64,000 bases of DNA, from NCBI GenBank assembly GCA_044464225.1, contig JBIQLN010000013.1, positions 1 to 64,000 of the forward strand. The letters are read 5' to 3'. Source of the stretch: 66-474 sp044464225 (GTDB lineage: Bacteria > Pseudomonadota > Gammaproteobacteria > Xanthomonadales > Rhodanobacteraceae). How positions within the stretch are numbered: the stretch's first letter is position 1; every line of letters starts with the position of its first letter. A program made the translations under genes and the position numbers. Shown one piece after another: positions 24,626 to 32,420 of this stretch. A model generated the notes under the pieces. The model saw only the letters and a program-made list of their open reading frames with translations, ran no database searches and was not told the DNA's origin.

Positions 24626-26641
24626 ATGTCCGAGCCCATCGAATGCTGCGACCCGGACGAACTCGTACGCGTCAAACGCCGCCTGGAACGGGAACGCGCA
24701 GCCCGGCGTGAAGCCGAAACGGTGTCCGAACGCGGCCTGCGCAGGCTCTACGCGCGCGAACAGGAATTGTTGCTGCTGCAGGACATCGCCACGGCCGCGA
24801 ACCTGTCGCAATCGGTGCGCGATGTGTTCCAGTACGCCTTGACGCGGATCTGCGATTTCCTGGGCTGGCCGCTCGGACATGCCTACGAGGTCGTGTCCCG
24901 CGATGGCGAGGTCCGCTTGCGATCGATGACACTGTGGCACGCACGGGACGGAGCGACCCGTGCGTTTCGTGACGCCACGGAGCTGCGCGAATTCGCCCCC
25001 GGAGAGGGGTTGCCCGGCCGCACGCTCGCCTCCGGCGAGCCGAAATGGCTGACCGCCGTGGCGGATCGCGAGGATTTCCTCAGGCGCTCCGAGGCCCGCG
25101 AATGCGTCCTCAGCACGGCCTGCGCCTTCCCCGTGCAGATCGGTGAAGAGGTGGTCGCGGTATTCGAATTCTTCTCCGAACGCGCGCTGCAGCCGAATCA
25201 GTCGCTGCTCTCGCTGTTGCCGCAGGTCGGGCTCCATCTCGGGCGCGCCATCGAGCGCCAGCGTGCCGAAGATCGCCTGATCCACGATGCATCACACGAT
25301 CCGCTGACGGGGCTGCCCAACCGCTCGCTGTTCCTGGAACGGCTCAACCAGTCGATCGCCCATGCGCGACGCAAGATCGATGCGCAATTCGCGGTGCTCT
25401 TCATCGACCTCGACCGTTTCAAGGTCGTCAACGACAGCCTGGGCCATCTGGCGGGCGATCGCCTCATCACGCAGGTTGCGGGTCGGCTCACGGGGGCACT
25501 GCGGCGCGAGGACATGGTTGCGCGACCGGATGCGGCCCTGCCCGATTCCAGCACCCTGGCACGGCTCGGCGGCGATGAGTTCACCATCCTCCTGACCGAC
25601 ATCAACGATCCGAGTGACGCGGTGCGCGTGGCCAATCGCGTGGAGGATGCGCTGCGCCAACCCTTCGCGATCGACGGGCAGGAGGTCTACACCAGCGCCA
25701 GCATCGGCATTGCCTCCAGCGCGTCGGGATACGAGAGCGCCGACGCGATCCTGCGCGACGCCGATCTCGCGATGTACCGCGCCAAGGCGCTCGGCAAGGC
25801 GCGCTGGGAATTGTTCGATCGGGAAATGCACCAGGCGGCAATGAAGCGGCTGGCGCTCGAGACGGATTTGCGCCACGCGCTCCAGAACGGGGAGTTCGTG
25901 CTCCACTACCAGCCCATCGTGTCGCTGCGCACCGGCGAGGTTGCCGGTTTCGAGGCGCTGGTGCGCTGGCAGAAACCCGACGGGGAACTGGTGCCGCCCG
26001 GGGGATTCATCGAAACGATGGAGGACACGGGACTGATCGTGTTCCTGGGCGTCTGGGTGCTGCGCGAAGCCTGCCGTGCGGTATGCGTGCTGCAGGAGGC
26101 GATGCCCGGCGGCCAGGCCCCCTCGATCAGCGTGAACGTGTCCCCGCGCCAGTTCGCGCAGCCCGATCTCGCCGGGCAGATCCGGACGGTGGTCGCGGAG
26201 GCCGGCATCGACCCGCGCAGCCTGCGCCTGGAAATCACCGAAAGCGCCATGATCGGCGACATGGGTCGCGTGGCGGCGGTGCTGCGGGAACTACAGGAAC
26301 TCGGCGTCCGGGTGAGCATCGACGATTTCGGAACGGGTTATTCGTCCTTGAGCTATCTTCATTCGCTGCCGCTGGACGCGCTGAAGATCGACCGCTCGTT
26401 CGTCAGCGCGATCGCGCGAAACGGAGAAAGTCTCCAGATCGTGCGCACCATCATGAGCCTGGCCCACAACCTGGGCATGGACGTGATCGCCGAGGGGCCC
26501 GAAGACGCGAAACAGGTGGCGCAGTTGCGATCGATCGGCTGCGAATTCGGCCAGGGCTATTATTTCTCGAGGCCGGTCGACCTGTCCGCCGCCATCGCCT
26601 TTCTTGCGCGGGCGCAAAGCCCCTCGGAAGCGCTTCGCTGA
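24626..26641 (+). CDS. GAF-GGDEF-EAL protein, likely H-NOX effector
   Basis: A 671-residue dual c-di-GMP enzyme. An N-terminal coiled coil (about 10-45, 'VKRRLERERAARREAET') leads into a GAF domain (about 50-215) and then a GGDEF domain whose active site reads GGDEF intact (near 315). An EAL domain follows with 'FEALVRW' (near 441), 'EITESAM' and 'DDFGTGYSSL'; the usual AEGVET reads AEGPED. No membrane segment is present. Both activities look possible from motifs. Co-transcription with H-NOX (16-base gap) suggests NO-dependent control of c-di-GMP, as shown for H-NOX/GGDEF-EAL pairs in Shewanella and Legionella. Confidence 0.9.
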   Translation: MSEPIECCDPDELVRVKRRLERERAARREAETVSERGLRRLYAREQELLLLQDIATAANLSQSVRDVFQYALTRICDFLGWPLGHAYEVVSRDGEVRLRSMTLWHARDGATRAFRDATELREFAPGEGLPGRTLASGEPKWLTAVADREDFLRRSEARECVLSTACAFPVQIGEEVVAVFEFFSERALQPNQSLLSLLPQVGLHLGRAIERQRAEDRLIHDASHDPLTGLPNRSLFLERLNQSIAHARRKIDAQFAVLFIDLDRFKVVNDSLGHLAGDRLITQVAGRLTGALRREDMVARPDAALPDSSTLARLGGDEFTILLTDINDPSDAVRVANRVEDALRQPFAIDGQEVYTSASIGIASSASGYESADAILRDADLAMYRAKALGKARWELFDREMHQAAMKRLALETDLRHALQNGEFVLHYQPIVSLRTGEVAGFEALVRWQKPDGELVPPGGFIETMEDTGLIVFLGVWVLREACRAVCVLQEAMPGGQAPSISVNVSPRQFAQPDLAGQIRTVVAEAGIDPRSLRLEITESAMIGDMGRVAAVLRELQELGVRVSIDDFGTGYSSLSYLHSLPLDALKIDRSFVSAIARNGESLQIVRTIMSLAHNLGMDVIAEGPEDAKQVAQLRSIGCEFGQGYYFSRPVDLSAAIAFLARAQSPSEALR

Positions 26642-26819
26642 AGGCGAATGCGCGGGTGCGTCCGCGCGATCCCGGTACGACGATGGGTGCAGCGCAAGCC
26701 GCCCCTCCAACGCTCCGCCCGCGCCGGCGATTCAAGCTCCTGCGCGCACCAGGGTTGAAGCAATCTCAACGCCATCTTGCAAAAACGTCGCTACCTGGCG
26801 GTTTGCCGATTGCGTAGCA

Positions 26820-26833
26820 TGAACGTTCGTTCA
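26820..26833. promoter_or_regulatory. TetR-type palindrome upstream of a small ORF
   Basis: TGAACG-TT-CGTTCA is a 6+6 inverted repeat 17 bases before the ATG at 26851. Its form resembles operators of TetR-family regulators of fatty-acid metabolism. No regulator gene is adjacent, and the promoter elements around it are weak. Confidence 0.4.
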
Positions 26834-26850
26834 AGCATGGAGATGGCCCC

Positions 26851-27030
26851 ATGAACGCTTTCCTGCACAAGCTCGCCGGCCTCGCGCGCACCATCCCACC
26901 CTTTCACGAAAGCCATGCCGTGTGGCGGGCGCCGCGAGAGGTCGCCGCAAAATCGGCTCGCGCGGCGAACCGCTGCCATGACGGGCGGACCGGTGCGTCG
27001 CGGAAATGGATCATCGCCGGGCTGCGTTGA
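26851..27030 (+). CDS. Possible small basic protein (59 aa)
   Basis: An ATG at 26851 with GGAG 8 bases upstream opens a 59-codon frame ending at TGA 27028-27030. The product is basic, has an N-terminal helix-like stretch 'MNAFLHKLAGLARTIPPF' and no membrane segment. I recognise no family. Support comes from the good ribosome site and the operator-like palindrome directly upstream; against it is the lack of any recognised homology. It lies alone in the 574-base gap between the GGDEF-EAL gene and the phasin gene, the remainder of which holds terminator hairpins. Confidence 0.4.
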   Translation: MNAFLHKLAGLARTIPPFHESHAVWRAPREVAAKSARAANRCHDGRTGASRKWIIAGLR

Positions 27031-27094
27031 ACCGGCCGAGGGAGGGTCGGCCGGCGGGACGCGCCCGCCACGGCAGGGTTGCTCCCTGATGCAC

Positions 27095-27124
27095 AAAAAA
27101 GCCGGACGGCTTGCGCCGTCCGGC
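27095..27124 (-). terminator. Rho-independent terminator of the phasin gene
   Basis: A perfect 10-base stem GCCGGACGGC/GCCGTCCGGC with loop TTGC is followed, on the minus strand, by TTTTTT. It lies about 90 bases beyond the phasin stop codon. Confidence 0.9.
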
Positions 27125-27176
27125 CGGAGTCGCGCTGGCGGAGGGAGGGGGGATATCGGCCGCGCGTACTTTCTTC

Positions 27177-27217
27177 GATACCTCGCGGGAGGTATCTTCT
27201 CGATCCCTCTCGGGATC
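27177..27217 (-). other. Two tandem hairpins at the 3' end of the phasin mRNA
   Basis: Perfect stems GATACCTC/GAGGTATC (27177-27196) and GATCCC/GGGATC (27202-27217) stand side by side. The second contains the phasin stop codon. With the terminator hairpin downstream, the transcript ends in three structures, a pattern often associated with mRNA stability of abundant proteins. Confidence 0.6.
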
Positions 27218-27590
27218 AGCGCGCCTTCTTGGCGGGCGCGGCAGCGGCGTCATTGGCCGCCTTGAGGCTGTTGCGGGTCAGGTCACCGAGCTGCTCGGCG
27301 GTCTTCTGCGCGATGCCCAGGATTTCCTGGCTGGTTGCGTAGGCCGCTTCGGCGCTGTCACGCGCGAAATCGATGCCCTTCGGCCACAGCGCGGTGACGT
27401 CCTGCATTTCGCGGGCTTCCAGCGAATCGGCGACGAACGCCAGGTTCGACTTGGCCTGCGATTCCAGCGCCTTGACCTGCAGGCTCTGGATTTCGGCGAA
27501 GCCCTTCAGCGCGGCGATCTGCGCCTTGTAGGCCTGCTCGGCGAACTGCTTGCCGAGGTCGAGCGACTGCTTCTGGAACTGGCTATACAT
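27216..27590 (-). CDS. phaP: Phasin family protein
   Basis: A 124-residue phasin, a small amphipathic coat protein of polyhydroxyalkanoate granules. It is almost entirely helical, with the family core 'FQKQSLDLGKQFAEQAYKAQ' at residues 5-24 and heptad-like repeats through residue 105. It ends in an Ala/Lys tail. No catalytic domain is present. The ATG at 27590 has GGGAG upstream. No PHA synthase gene lies in the window. Its promoter overlaps a TGCA-type palindrome, and its 3' end is heavily structured, both consistent with a highly expressed, regulated gene. Confidence 0.88.
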   Translation of the reverse strand: MYSQFQKQSLDLGKQFAEQAYKAQIAALKGFAEIQSLQVKALESQAKSNLAFVADSLEAREMQDVTALWPKGIDFARDSAEAAYATSQEILGIAQKTAEQLGDLTRNSLKAANDAAAAPAKKAR

Positions 27591-27631
27591 GATGTACTCC
27601 CTCTCGCAGAGGTGGGTAGGAATTGATGCCT

Positions 27632-27662
27632 ACTCTAGCGCGTACTATTGTGCAGTGCAACA
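27632..27662 (-). promoter_or_regulatory. Phasin promoter with PhaR-like operator
   Basis: On the minus strand TTGCAC and TAGAGT with a 17-base spacer form a plausible sigma-70 promoter 42 bases before the phasin ATG. The -35 region lies in TTGTGCAGTGCAACA (27648-27662), built on TGCA-N-TGCA. This is similar in form to the TTGCA/TGCAA sites bound by the PHA regulator PhaR at phasin promoters in other proteobacteria (from memory of the family). Confidence 0.45.
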
Positions 27663-27874
27663 TTGCTGGGCCAATCATTCAGGCTCCGGTTAAATAGCCA
27701 GAGTGTTCAATGGTTTAAGAACAGGGCCGCGGCGGTTCGAATGCTGCAATGCAGCGATCGAGCATTCCCGGCGGGCGCCGGATGGGAGGATTCTCCGCAA
27801 CCCGCGGGCACGCGCTGCGCCGCGCTTTGCGCAGCGCGCGGGACGGGTTTGCAGCTTGGGGAAAAACCGGGCGC

Positions 27875-29116
27875 TCAGCCTGCTTCGAGGGCCTGCTGGG
27901 CGCGGCGCGCCCAGATCACGCTGTGCCGGTAGGCGACTTCGTAGAGATTGGGTTCCACGAACCAGGCGAGGTGATCGAAGCGACCGCTTTCGTAGTGCTC
28001 CACTTCGGTGAGCAGATCACCAAGCGGGCCCTTGCGGTGCAACAGGGCCTGCTTCACGTCGAAACTCAACGGCACCTGTCGCATCAGGTCGCGCATCGCG
28101 ATGTCCATCAGCACGTCGAGCCGGGACAGCAGGCCGACGATGAATGCGGTCATGGCGTCGTCGCGGCCGGACAGCTCGGCGAGGATTTCACACATCCTGC
28201 CGCGTACCAGCATGTTGCGCATCAGTTCCTCGGGCTTGCCGGGCTCACCGTGCACCAGCAGCATGTTGGCCCAGCGGCCGAGTTCGTTGGTGCCCAGCAG
28301 GCTGATCGCCTTGGACAACGAACTGACTTCCCGGTGGAGCCCGACCGCGGCGGAGTTGATGACTTTCAGGATGCGGAACGAAAACGCCGCGTCCTTGATC
28401 GCGATCTGCTCCAGCGCCATCGGCGTGGTATCGGGTCGGTGCAGTTCGGACAAGAGCTCCAGCAACAGCACCTTGTTGTTGGCGATCTTCTTGTCCTTGA
28501 CCGGCGTGGTCTTGACCAGGAAATCACCCTGGAACCAGCTGGTGCCGAGGTCGGCGCAGGCGTAGAACTGGTCGATCGCATCGACACCGTCCACCAGCAG
28601 CTTCATTTGGTGGAAGTACAACTGCCGCGCGGCTTCGGCGATGCCCGGCAGTCCCAGCTGCGGCAGGTTCAGCCGCACCACGTGGAAGACATCGAGCAGG
28701 GATTCGAGGTCATTGCGTTCCGGGGCGTAGCCCATCAGCGCCAGCTTGTAGCCGCGACCCGCCAGGCCGCGCAGCTGCGCGACCAGTTCGGGCGGCGGGT
28801 TTCGGGGCACCGCGACTTCGAGGATGTACTGGCTTTGCGGCAGCGACGTGATGTCGGGCGACAACAGTGTCGCGGGCGAGACACGCAGCAGCGTCGGCAC
28901 GGTTTCGATGCGGCCGTTCTGGAAGGTGTCGGCATAGGTGCCGAGCACGATGCTGCTGGTCAGCTCGGGCAGCGCGGCGCCGCAGTCGCCGTTTTCCTGG
29001 TTCAGCAGGGCTTCGTAGGCGGCGACGGTCTTGTTGCGTGTGTAGACGGGCCGGAAGGCCAGCAGGATGCCCAGCCGTTCCTCCGTGGCCATGACCTCGC
29101 GCGCAAGTGTCGACAC
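27875..29116 (-). CDS. EAL-HDOD (YuxH-type) signalling protein
   Basis: A 413-residue protein with an N-terminal degenerate EAL domain (about 10-205) and a C-terminal HDOD domain (about 210-400). The EAL signature survives only as 'YEALLNQ', and the metal-binding Asp/Asn set is not recognisable, so phosphodiesterase activity is unlikely. Proteins of this architecture act as signalling adaptors. The GTG at 29116 is preferred (GGAAG 9 bases upstream); an ATG 8 codons in lacks spacing for its ribosome site. It follows flgN by 28 bases and so belongs to the flgMN operon, where pseudomonads instead carry the PilZ protein FlgZ. Interference with motility through c-di-GMP or protein contacts is plausible. 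Confidence 0.85.
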   Translation of the reverse strand: MSTLAREVMATEERLGILLAFRPVYTRNKTVAAYEALLNQENGDCGAALPELTSSIVLGTYADTFQNGRIETVPTLLRVSPATLLSPDITSLPQSQYILEVAVPRNPPPELVAQLRGLAGRGYKLALMGYAPERNDLESLLDVFHVVRLNLPQLGLPGIAEAARQLYFHQMKLLVDGVDAIDQFYACADLGTSWFQGDFLVKTTPVKDKKIANNKVLLLELLSELHRPDTTPMALEQIAIKDAAFSFRILKVINSAAVGLHREVSSLSKAISLLGTNELGRWANMLLVHGEPGKPEELMRNMLVRGRMCEILAELSGRDDAMTAFIVGLLSRLDVLMDIAMRDLMRQVPLSFDVKQALLHRKGPLGDLLTEVEHYESGRFDHLAWFVEPNLYEVAYRHSVIWARRAQQALEAG

Positions 29117-29144
29117 GTCACTGACTTCCCAATCTGAAGAATGA

Positions 29145-29591
29145 TCACGCCTGCGAGGCGATCCGGTTGTCGCCGCCGCGTGCCTGCCCGTCGGGTCCGT
29201 ACAGGTCCTTGCCGGACAGCGCGCGCAGGTCGTTGAGCATGCGCTGGTTGCTGGTGAGCCGGATGTTGATCAACTGCCCGTTGAACCGGTTGAGTTGCGC
29301 GGCATACCGGGCGAGGCCGCGCATCTGCCGCCAGGGCTCGAGGCAGCCCTGCTCGCGGGCGGCGTGCTCTTCGTTAGCGGCGTCCGCGCTGGCGCCCCGA
29401 CCTTCCTGGGTGCGGCAGCGGTTTTCGCCTTCCGCGAGCGCGTTCAGCACCTGCTGCTTTTCCGCAGCCAGCGCGGCCAGCGCTTCGCCATCGATGGTGC
29501 CCTCGCCGAGCAGATCACGCTCGCGAGCCAGCAGGCCGATCAATTGGTCGAGGCGCTCGTGCTGGTCCCGCAGGTGCGCGGCAAGCGTCAT
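29145..29591 (-). CDS. flgN: Flagellar chaperone FlgN
   Basis: A 148-residue all-helical cytoplasmic chaperone for the hook-filament junction proteins FlgK and FlgL. It has the FlgN pattern: an N-terminal helix pair with 'LDQLIGLLARERDLL', a hydrophilic mid-region, and the conserved C-terminal 'NRFNGQLINIRLTSNQRMLN' with its Asn/Gln-rich face. Its start overlaps the flgM stop codon by ATGA, implying translational coupling. The length is typical for the family. Confidence 0.88.
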   Translation of the reverse strand: MTLAAHLRDQHERLDQLIGLLARERDLLGEGTIDGEALAALAAEKQQVLNALAEGENRCRTQEGRGASADAANEEHAAREQGCLEPWRQMRGLARYAAQLNRFNGQLINIRLTSNQRMLNDLRALSGKDLYGPDGQARGGDNRIASQA

Positions 29592-29869
29592 TGGTGGTCG
29601 CCCAGCAGGTCACGCACGCTGGCGATCAGGCGATCGGCGATGCGGTCGGTGTCCACGTGCAGGCGGCCTTCCGAAATCGCCTGGCGCAATTCGGCCACGC
29701 GCGCGTGGTCGATGTCCTGGCTGGCATCGGCGCTGGCGCGGCTCAGGTGGGTCGCGGATTGCGCCTCGGCCTGGAGCGGCTGCGGCGCAACATTGCCGAC
29801 CTTTTCCTTGCTTTTCGCCTGATCGATCCGGGTCGGAGTCGTCAGATGCGAGACATTGTCGATTTTCAT
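29588..29869 (-). CDS. flgM: Anti-sigma-28 factor FlgM
   Basis: A 93-residue protein that binds FliA (sigma-28) until the hook is finished and is then exported. The N-terminal export segment 'MKIDNVSHLTTP' is followed by an unstructured linker. The C-terminal sigma-binding helices include 'DHARVAELRQAISEGRLHVD' and 'RIADRLIASVRDLL', the FlgM signature. It has its own sigma-28 promoter 36 bases upstream, which gives the expected feedback loop. It overlaps flgN by 4 bases. Confidence 0.93.
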   Translation of the reverse strand: MKIDNVSHLTTPTRIDQAKSKEKVGNVAPQPLQAEAQSATHLSRASADASQDIDHARVAELRQAISEGRLHVDTDRIADRLIASVRDLLGDHQ

Positions 29870-29904
29870 GAGACGCTCTCCATCAGTTCGCCCCCGCGAC
29901 CTGT

Positions 29905-29931
29905 GTATCGGCGTGACCCGCGCATTCTTTA
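29905..29931 (-). promoter_or_regulatory. Sigma-28 (FliA) promoter of flgM
   Basis: On the minus strand TAAAGAAT, 11 bases, GCCGATAC. The consensus is TAAAGTTT-N11-GCCGATAA. It lies 36 bases before the flgM start and drives flgM, flgN and the EAL-HDOD gene. Confidence 0.88.
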
Positions 29932-29977
29932 GGGACCGCCGAAAAAAATCTGTGGATCAGGACAAGTTCCAGCACCA

Positions 29978-30652
29978 TCAAAAGCTTACCTTGACCACGC
30001 CAGGGCCGGCCACGACCCCCGTCAAGACCGAACGGTTGCCCATCCGGACCCGCACGGTATCACCCAGCGCGCCGTCCTGCAGGGCTTCACCCTGGCGCAC
30101 CACGCGGAAGCCCTGGCCGACCGCTTCCACCGACACGGTGCGGTTGCGCTGGATCAGCGCCGGCGCCTGCAGTTGCGAACTCTGGATCACGCTGCCGTGC
30201 GCCAGGCTGCGCGTGGCGACCCGGCCGATGGCTGCGTTTTCGTCCAGCACCGCCTGGCGCGGCAACGCCGTCAGGTCGCCGCTGCGCGGTTCCAGCATCG
30301 ATGCGGTCACCAGCGTGCCGACCGGGATGTCCCGGGCCGCGACCCAGTATTGCCCGATCGCGGTGACGCGCGCCTGCAGGTAACGCGTCTGGCCATCGCC
30401 GCAGCGCACGCCCACCGTCACCCGTCCCAGCAGAGGCTGGTCGTGGCCGGGCAGGAAGGGTTGCGGATCGGTGCAGGGCGGCAATGCCGCTTCGGGCGCC
30501 GCCACCGTGACGGTCACGTCGCTTCCCAGATTCCGGGTCGCGTCCTGCAGGAACCCTTGCGCGGCGTCTTCCGCCGCGCCCGCGTGTGCCACGCCGCTTG
30601 CAAGCAGCAGCGCCGTAAACAGGCATCGCGGGCGGATTCGATTCAAGACCAT
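29978..30652 (-). CDS. flgA: Flagellar P-ring assembly chaperone FlgA
   Basis: A 224-residue periplasmic chaperone for FlgI polymerisation into the P ring. The signal peptide ends near Ala24 ('ASGVAHA'). The SAF-like domain includes 'YWVAARDIPVGTLVTASMLE', and the C-terminal 'GEALQDGALGDTVRVRMGN' is the family signature. The start ATG at 30652 has GAAGG 7 bases upstream; a long open frame continues upstream but is non-coding leader. It is divergent from flgB across a 222-base gap and upstream of flgM on the same strand, the usual flgA-flgMN arrangement. Confidence 0.92.
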   Translation of the reverse strand: MVLNRIRPRCLFTALLLASGVAHAGAAEDAAQGFLQDATRNLGSDVTVTVAAPEAALPPCTDPQPFLPGHDQPLLGRVTVGVRCGDGQTRYLQARVTAIGQYWVAARDIPVGTLVTASMLEPRSGDLTALPRQAVLDENAAIGRVATRSLAHGSVIQSSQLQAPALIQRNRTVSVEAVGQGFRVVRQGEALQDGALGDTVRVRMGNRSVLTGVVAGPGVVKVSF

Positions 30653-30874
30653 ATGTATGCCTTCGGCTGCGCTTTGGGCCTGCGCCGGTGCTGGCGACGG
30701 GATCGTGACGAGCGCCAGTGTAGGCAGGCGGTGCGGCCCGCGAGCACCGGAATTGAACGCAAAAACCCGGTCTGTTTGTCCGATTGGATCGCCACCCCCG
30801 CGCGTATTCTCGATTTCGAACTTCCACCGACGGCGGCGCTTCACGTCCGCCGCGGCGCAACAGGGGAACCGACC

Positions 30875-31285
30875 ATGCTCGACAAGCTCGCTTCGGCACT
30901 GGAATTCGATCGTCAGGCGCTGGGCTTGCGTTTCGAACGCCAGAAGGTGCTGGCAGGCAACATCGCCAACGCCGACACGCCCAACTTCAAGGCGCGCGAT
31001 TTCGATTTTTCCAAGGCGCTGGCGCAGGCCTCCGCGCGCGACGGCTCGCAGGGCCGGCTGGCAATGACCACCACCTCCACCGGCCACCTGCAGGGCGGCG
31101 AGAGCGTCGGCACCGCGCCGCGAATGCTGTATCGCGTGCCCGACCAGCCGAGCCTCGATGGCAACACGGTGAACATGGACGTCGAGCGCGCCGCGTTCGC
31201 CGACAACACCGTGCGCTACGAAACCTCGCTCACGCTGATCAACACCCGCCTGCGCAACCTGAAGGCTGCGATGCAGCCGGAATGA
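30875..31285 (+). CDS. flgB: Flagellar proximal rod protein FlgB
   Basis: A 136-residue rod protein exported by the flagellar type III system. It has the rod/hook N-terminal motif 'RFERQKVLAGNIANADTPNF' and the C-terminal helix 'NTVRYETSLTLINTRLRNLK'. It is the first gene of the flgBCDEFGHIJ run, starting at the ATG at 30875; the frame is open upstream to 30173 by chance across the flgA antisense. The 222-base gap to flgA should hold the class-2 promoter, but I could not find a convincing sigma-54 or sigma-70 match there. Confidence 0.95.
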   Translation: MLDKLASALEFDRQALGLRFERQKVLAGNIANADTPNFKARDFDFSKALAQASARDGSQGRLAMTTTSTGHLQGGESVGTAPRMLYRVPDQPSLDGNTVNMDVERAAFADNTVRYETSLTLINTRLRNLKAAMQPE

Positions 31286-31308
31286 CGATCCACGAAGGGG
31301 ATTGATCC

Positions 31309-31710
31309 ATGACCATGTTTTCGATTTTCCAGATCTCCGGCTCGGCCATGCAGGCGCAGTCGCAGCGCATGAACGTGGCGGCCAGCAACCTCGCCAACGC
31401 CGACAGCGTGGCCGGGCCCGACGGCCAGCCGTATCGCGCAAGACAAGTGGTGTTCGAGGCCCGCGGCCGTGACGGCGCGGCGGGCGTCGGCGTCTCCAGG
31501 ATCGTGGAAGACACCACGCCGCTGCGCCGCGAATACCGTCCCGGCGATCCGAACGCCGACGACCAGGGCTACGTCAGCCTGCCCAACGTCCAGCCGGTCG
31601 AGGAGATGGTCAACATGATCGAAGCCTCGCGCTCGTACCAGGCCAACGTGGAAGTGCTGAACACCAGCAAGCAGATGATGACCAAGACCCTCACGCTGGG
31701 AGAAGGCTGA
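31309..31710 (+). CDS. flgC: Flagellar proximal rod protein FlgC
   Basis: A 133-residue rod protein. The typical N-terminus 'IFQISGSAMQAQSQRMNVAA' leads into 'SNLANADS', and the C-terminal helix 'VEEMVNMIEASRSYQANVEV' is the rod/hook signature that assembles the axial core. Its stop codon overlaps the flgD start (TGATG), so the two are probably translationally coupled. Confidence 0.96.
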   Translation: MTMFSIFQISGSAMQAQSQRMNVAASNLANADSVAGPDGQPYRARQVVFEARGRDGAAGVGVSRIVEDTTPLRREYRPGDPNADDQGYVSLPNVQPVEEMVNMIEASRSYQANVEVLNTSKQMMTKTLTLGEG

Positions 31711-32390
31711 TGGCCGTTTCCGCCGCGCAATCGATCGATCCGCGCGTGCTGAGCGCGCTCAACGCCAGCACCACCGCCAAGACGGACGCCGCCAGCGACC
31801 TGCAGAACCACTTCATGACCCTGCTGGTCACGCAGTTGAAGAACCAGGACCCGCTGAACCCGATGGACAACTCGCAGATGACCTCGCAGTTGGCCCAGAT
31901 CAACACGGTCAGCGGCATCCAGGACCTCAACACCACGTTGAAAGGCATCACCGGCCAGATCAACGCCGGCCAGTCGCTGCAGGCCGCGGCGCTGATCGGC
32001 AAGGGCGTACTGGTGCCGGGCGATCGCGTGCTGGTCGGCAGCGACGGCACCACCACGCCGTTCGGCCTCGAGCTCGCCGCGCCGGCCGACGACGTGCAGA
32101 TCACCATCACCGACGGTTCCGGCAAGGTCGTTCGCAGCTTCGACCTCGGGGCAGTGGATGCCGGCACCCAATCGTTCAGCTGGGACGGCAAGCTCGATGA
32201 CGGCACGCAGGCGCCGCAGGGCGCGTACACCCTGTCGGTCAAGGCCGCCAGCGGCAGCGATGCGGTGGACGTCACCGGCCTGAACTACGCACTCGTCACC
32301 GGCATCAGCACCGGCAAGGACGGCCCGCTGCTCGATCTCGGCGGCATCACCAATCAAGTCAGTCTCGGCGACGTTCGCCAGATCCTCTGA
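31710..32390 (+). CDS. flgD: Flagellar hook-capping protein FlgD
   Basis: A 226-residue scaffold that caps the growing hook. The conserved N-terminal block 'FMTLLVTQLKNQDPLNPMDN' (residues about 32-51) and 'MTSQLAQINTVSGIQDLN' are diagnostic. The C-terminal half is the FlgD Ig-like/tudor region, with 'SFSWDGKLDDGTQAPQGAYT'. The length is normal. It starts within the flgC stop codon. Confidence 0.95.
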   Translation: MAVSAAQSIDPRVLSALNASTTAKTDAASDLQNHFMTLLVTQLKNQDPLNPMDNSQMTSQLAQINTVSGIQDLNTTLKGITGQINAGQSLQAAALIGKGVLVPGDRVLVGSDGTTTPFGLELAAPADDVQITITDGSGKVVRSFDLGAVDAGTQSFSWDGKLDDGTQAPQGAYTLSVKAASGSDAVDVTGLNYALVTGISTGKDGPLLDLGGITNQVSLGDVRQIL

Positions 32391-32420
32391 TCCAACCATC
32401 GTTTTCCCAGGAGCGCACCC

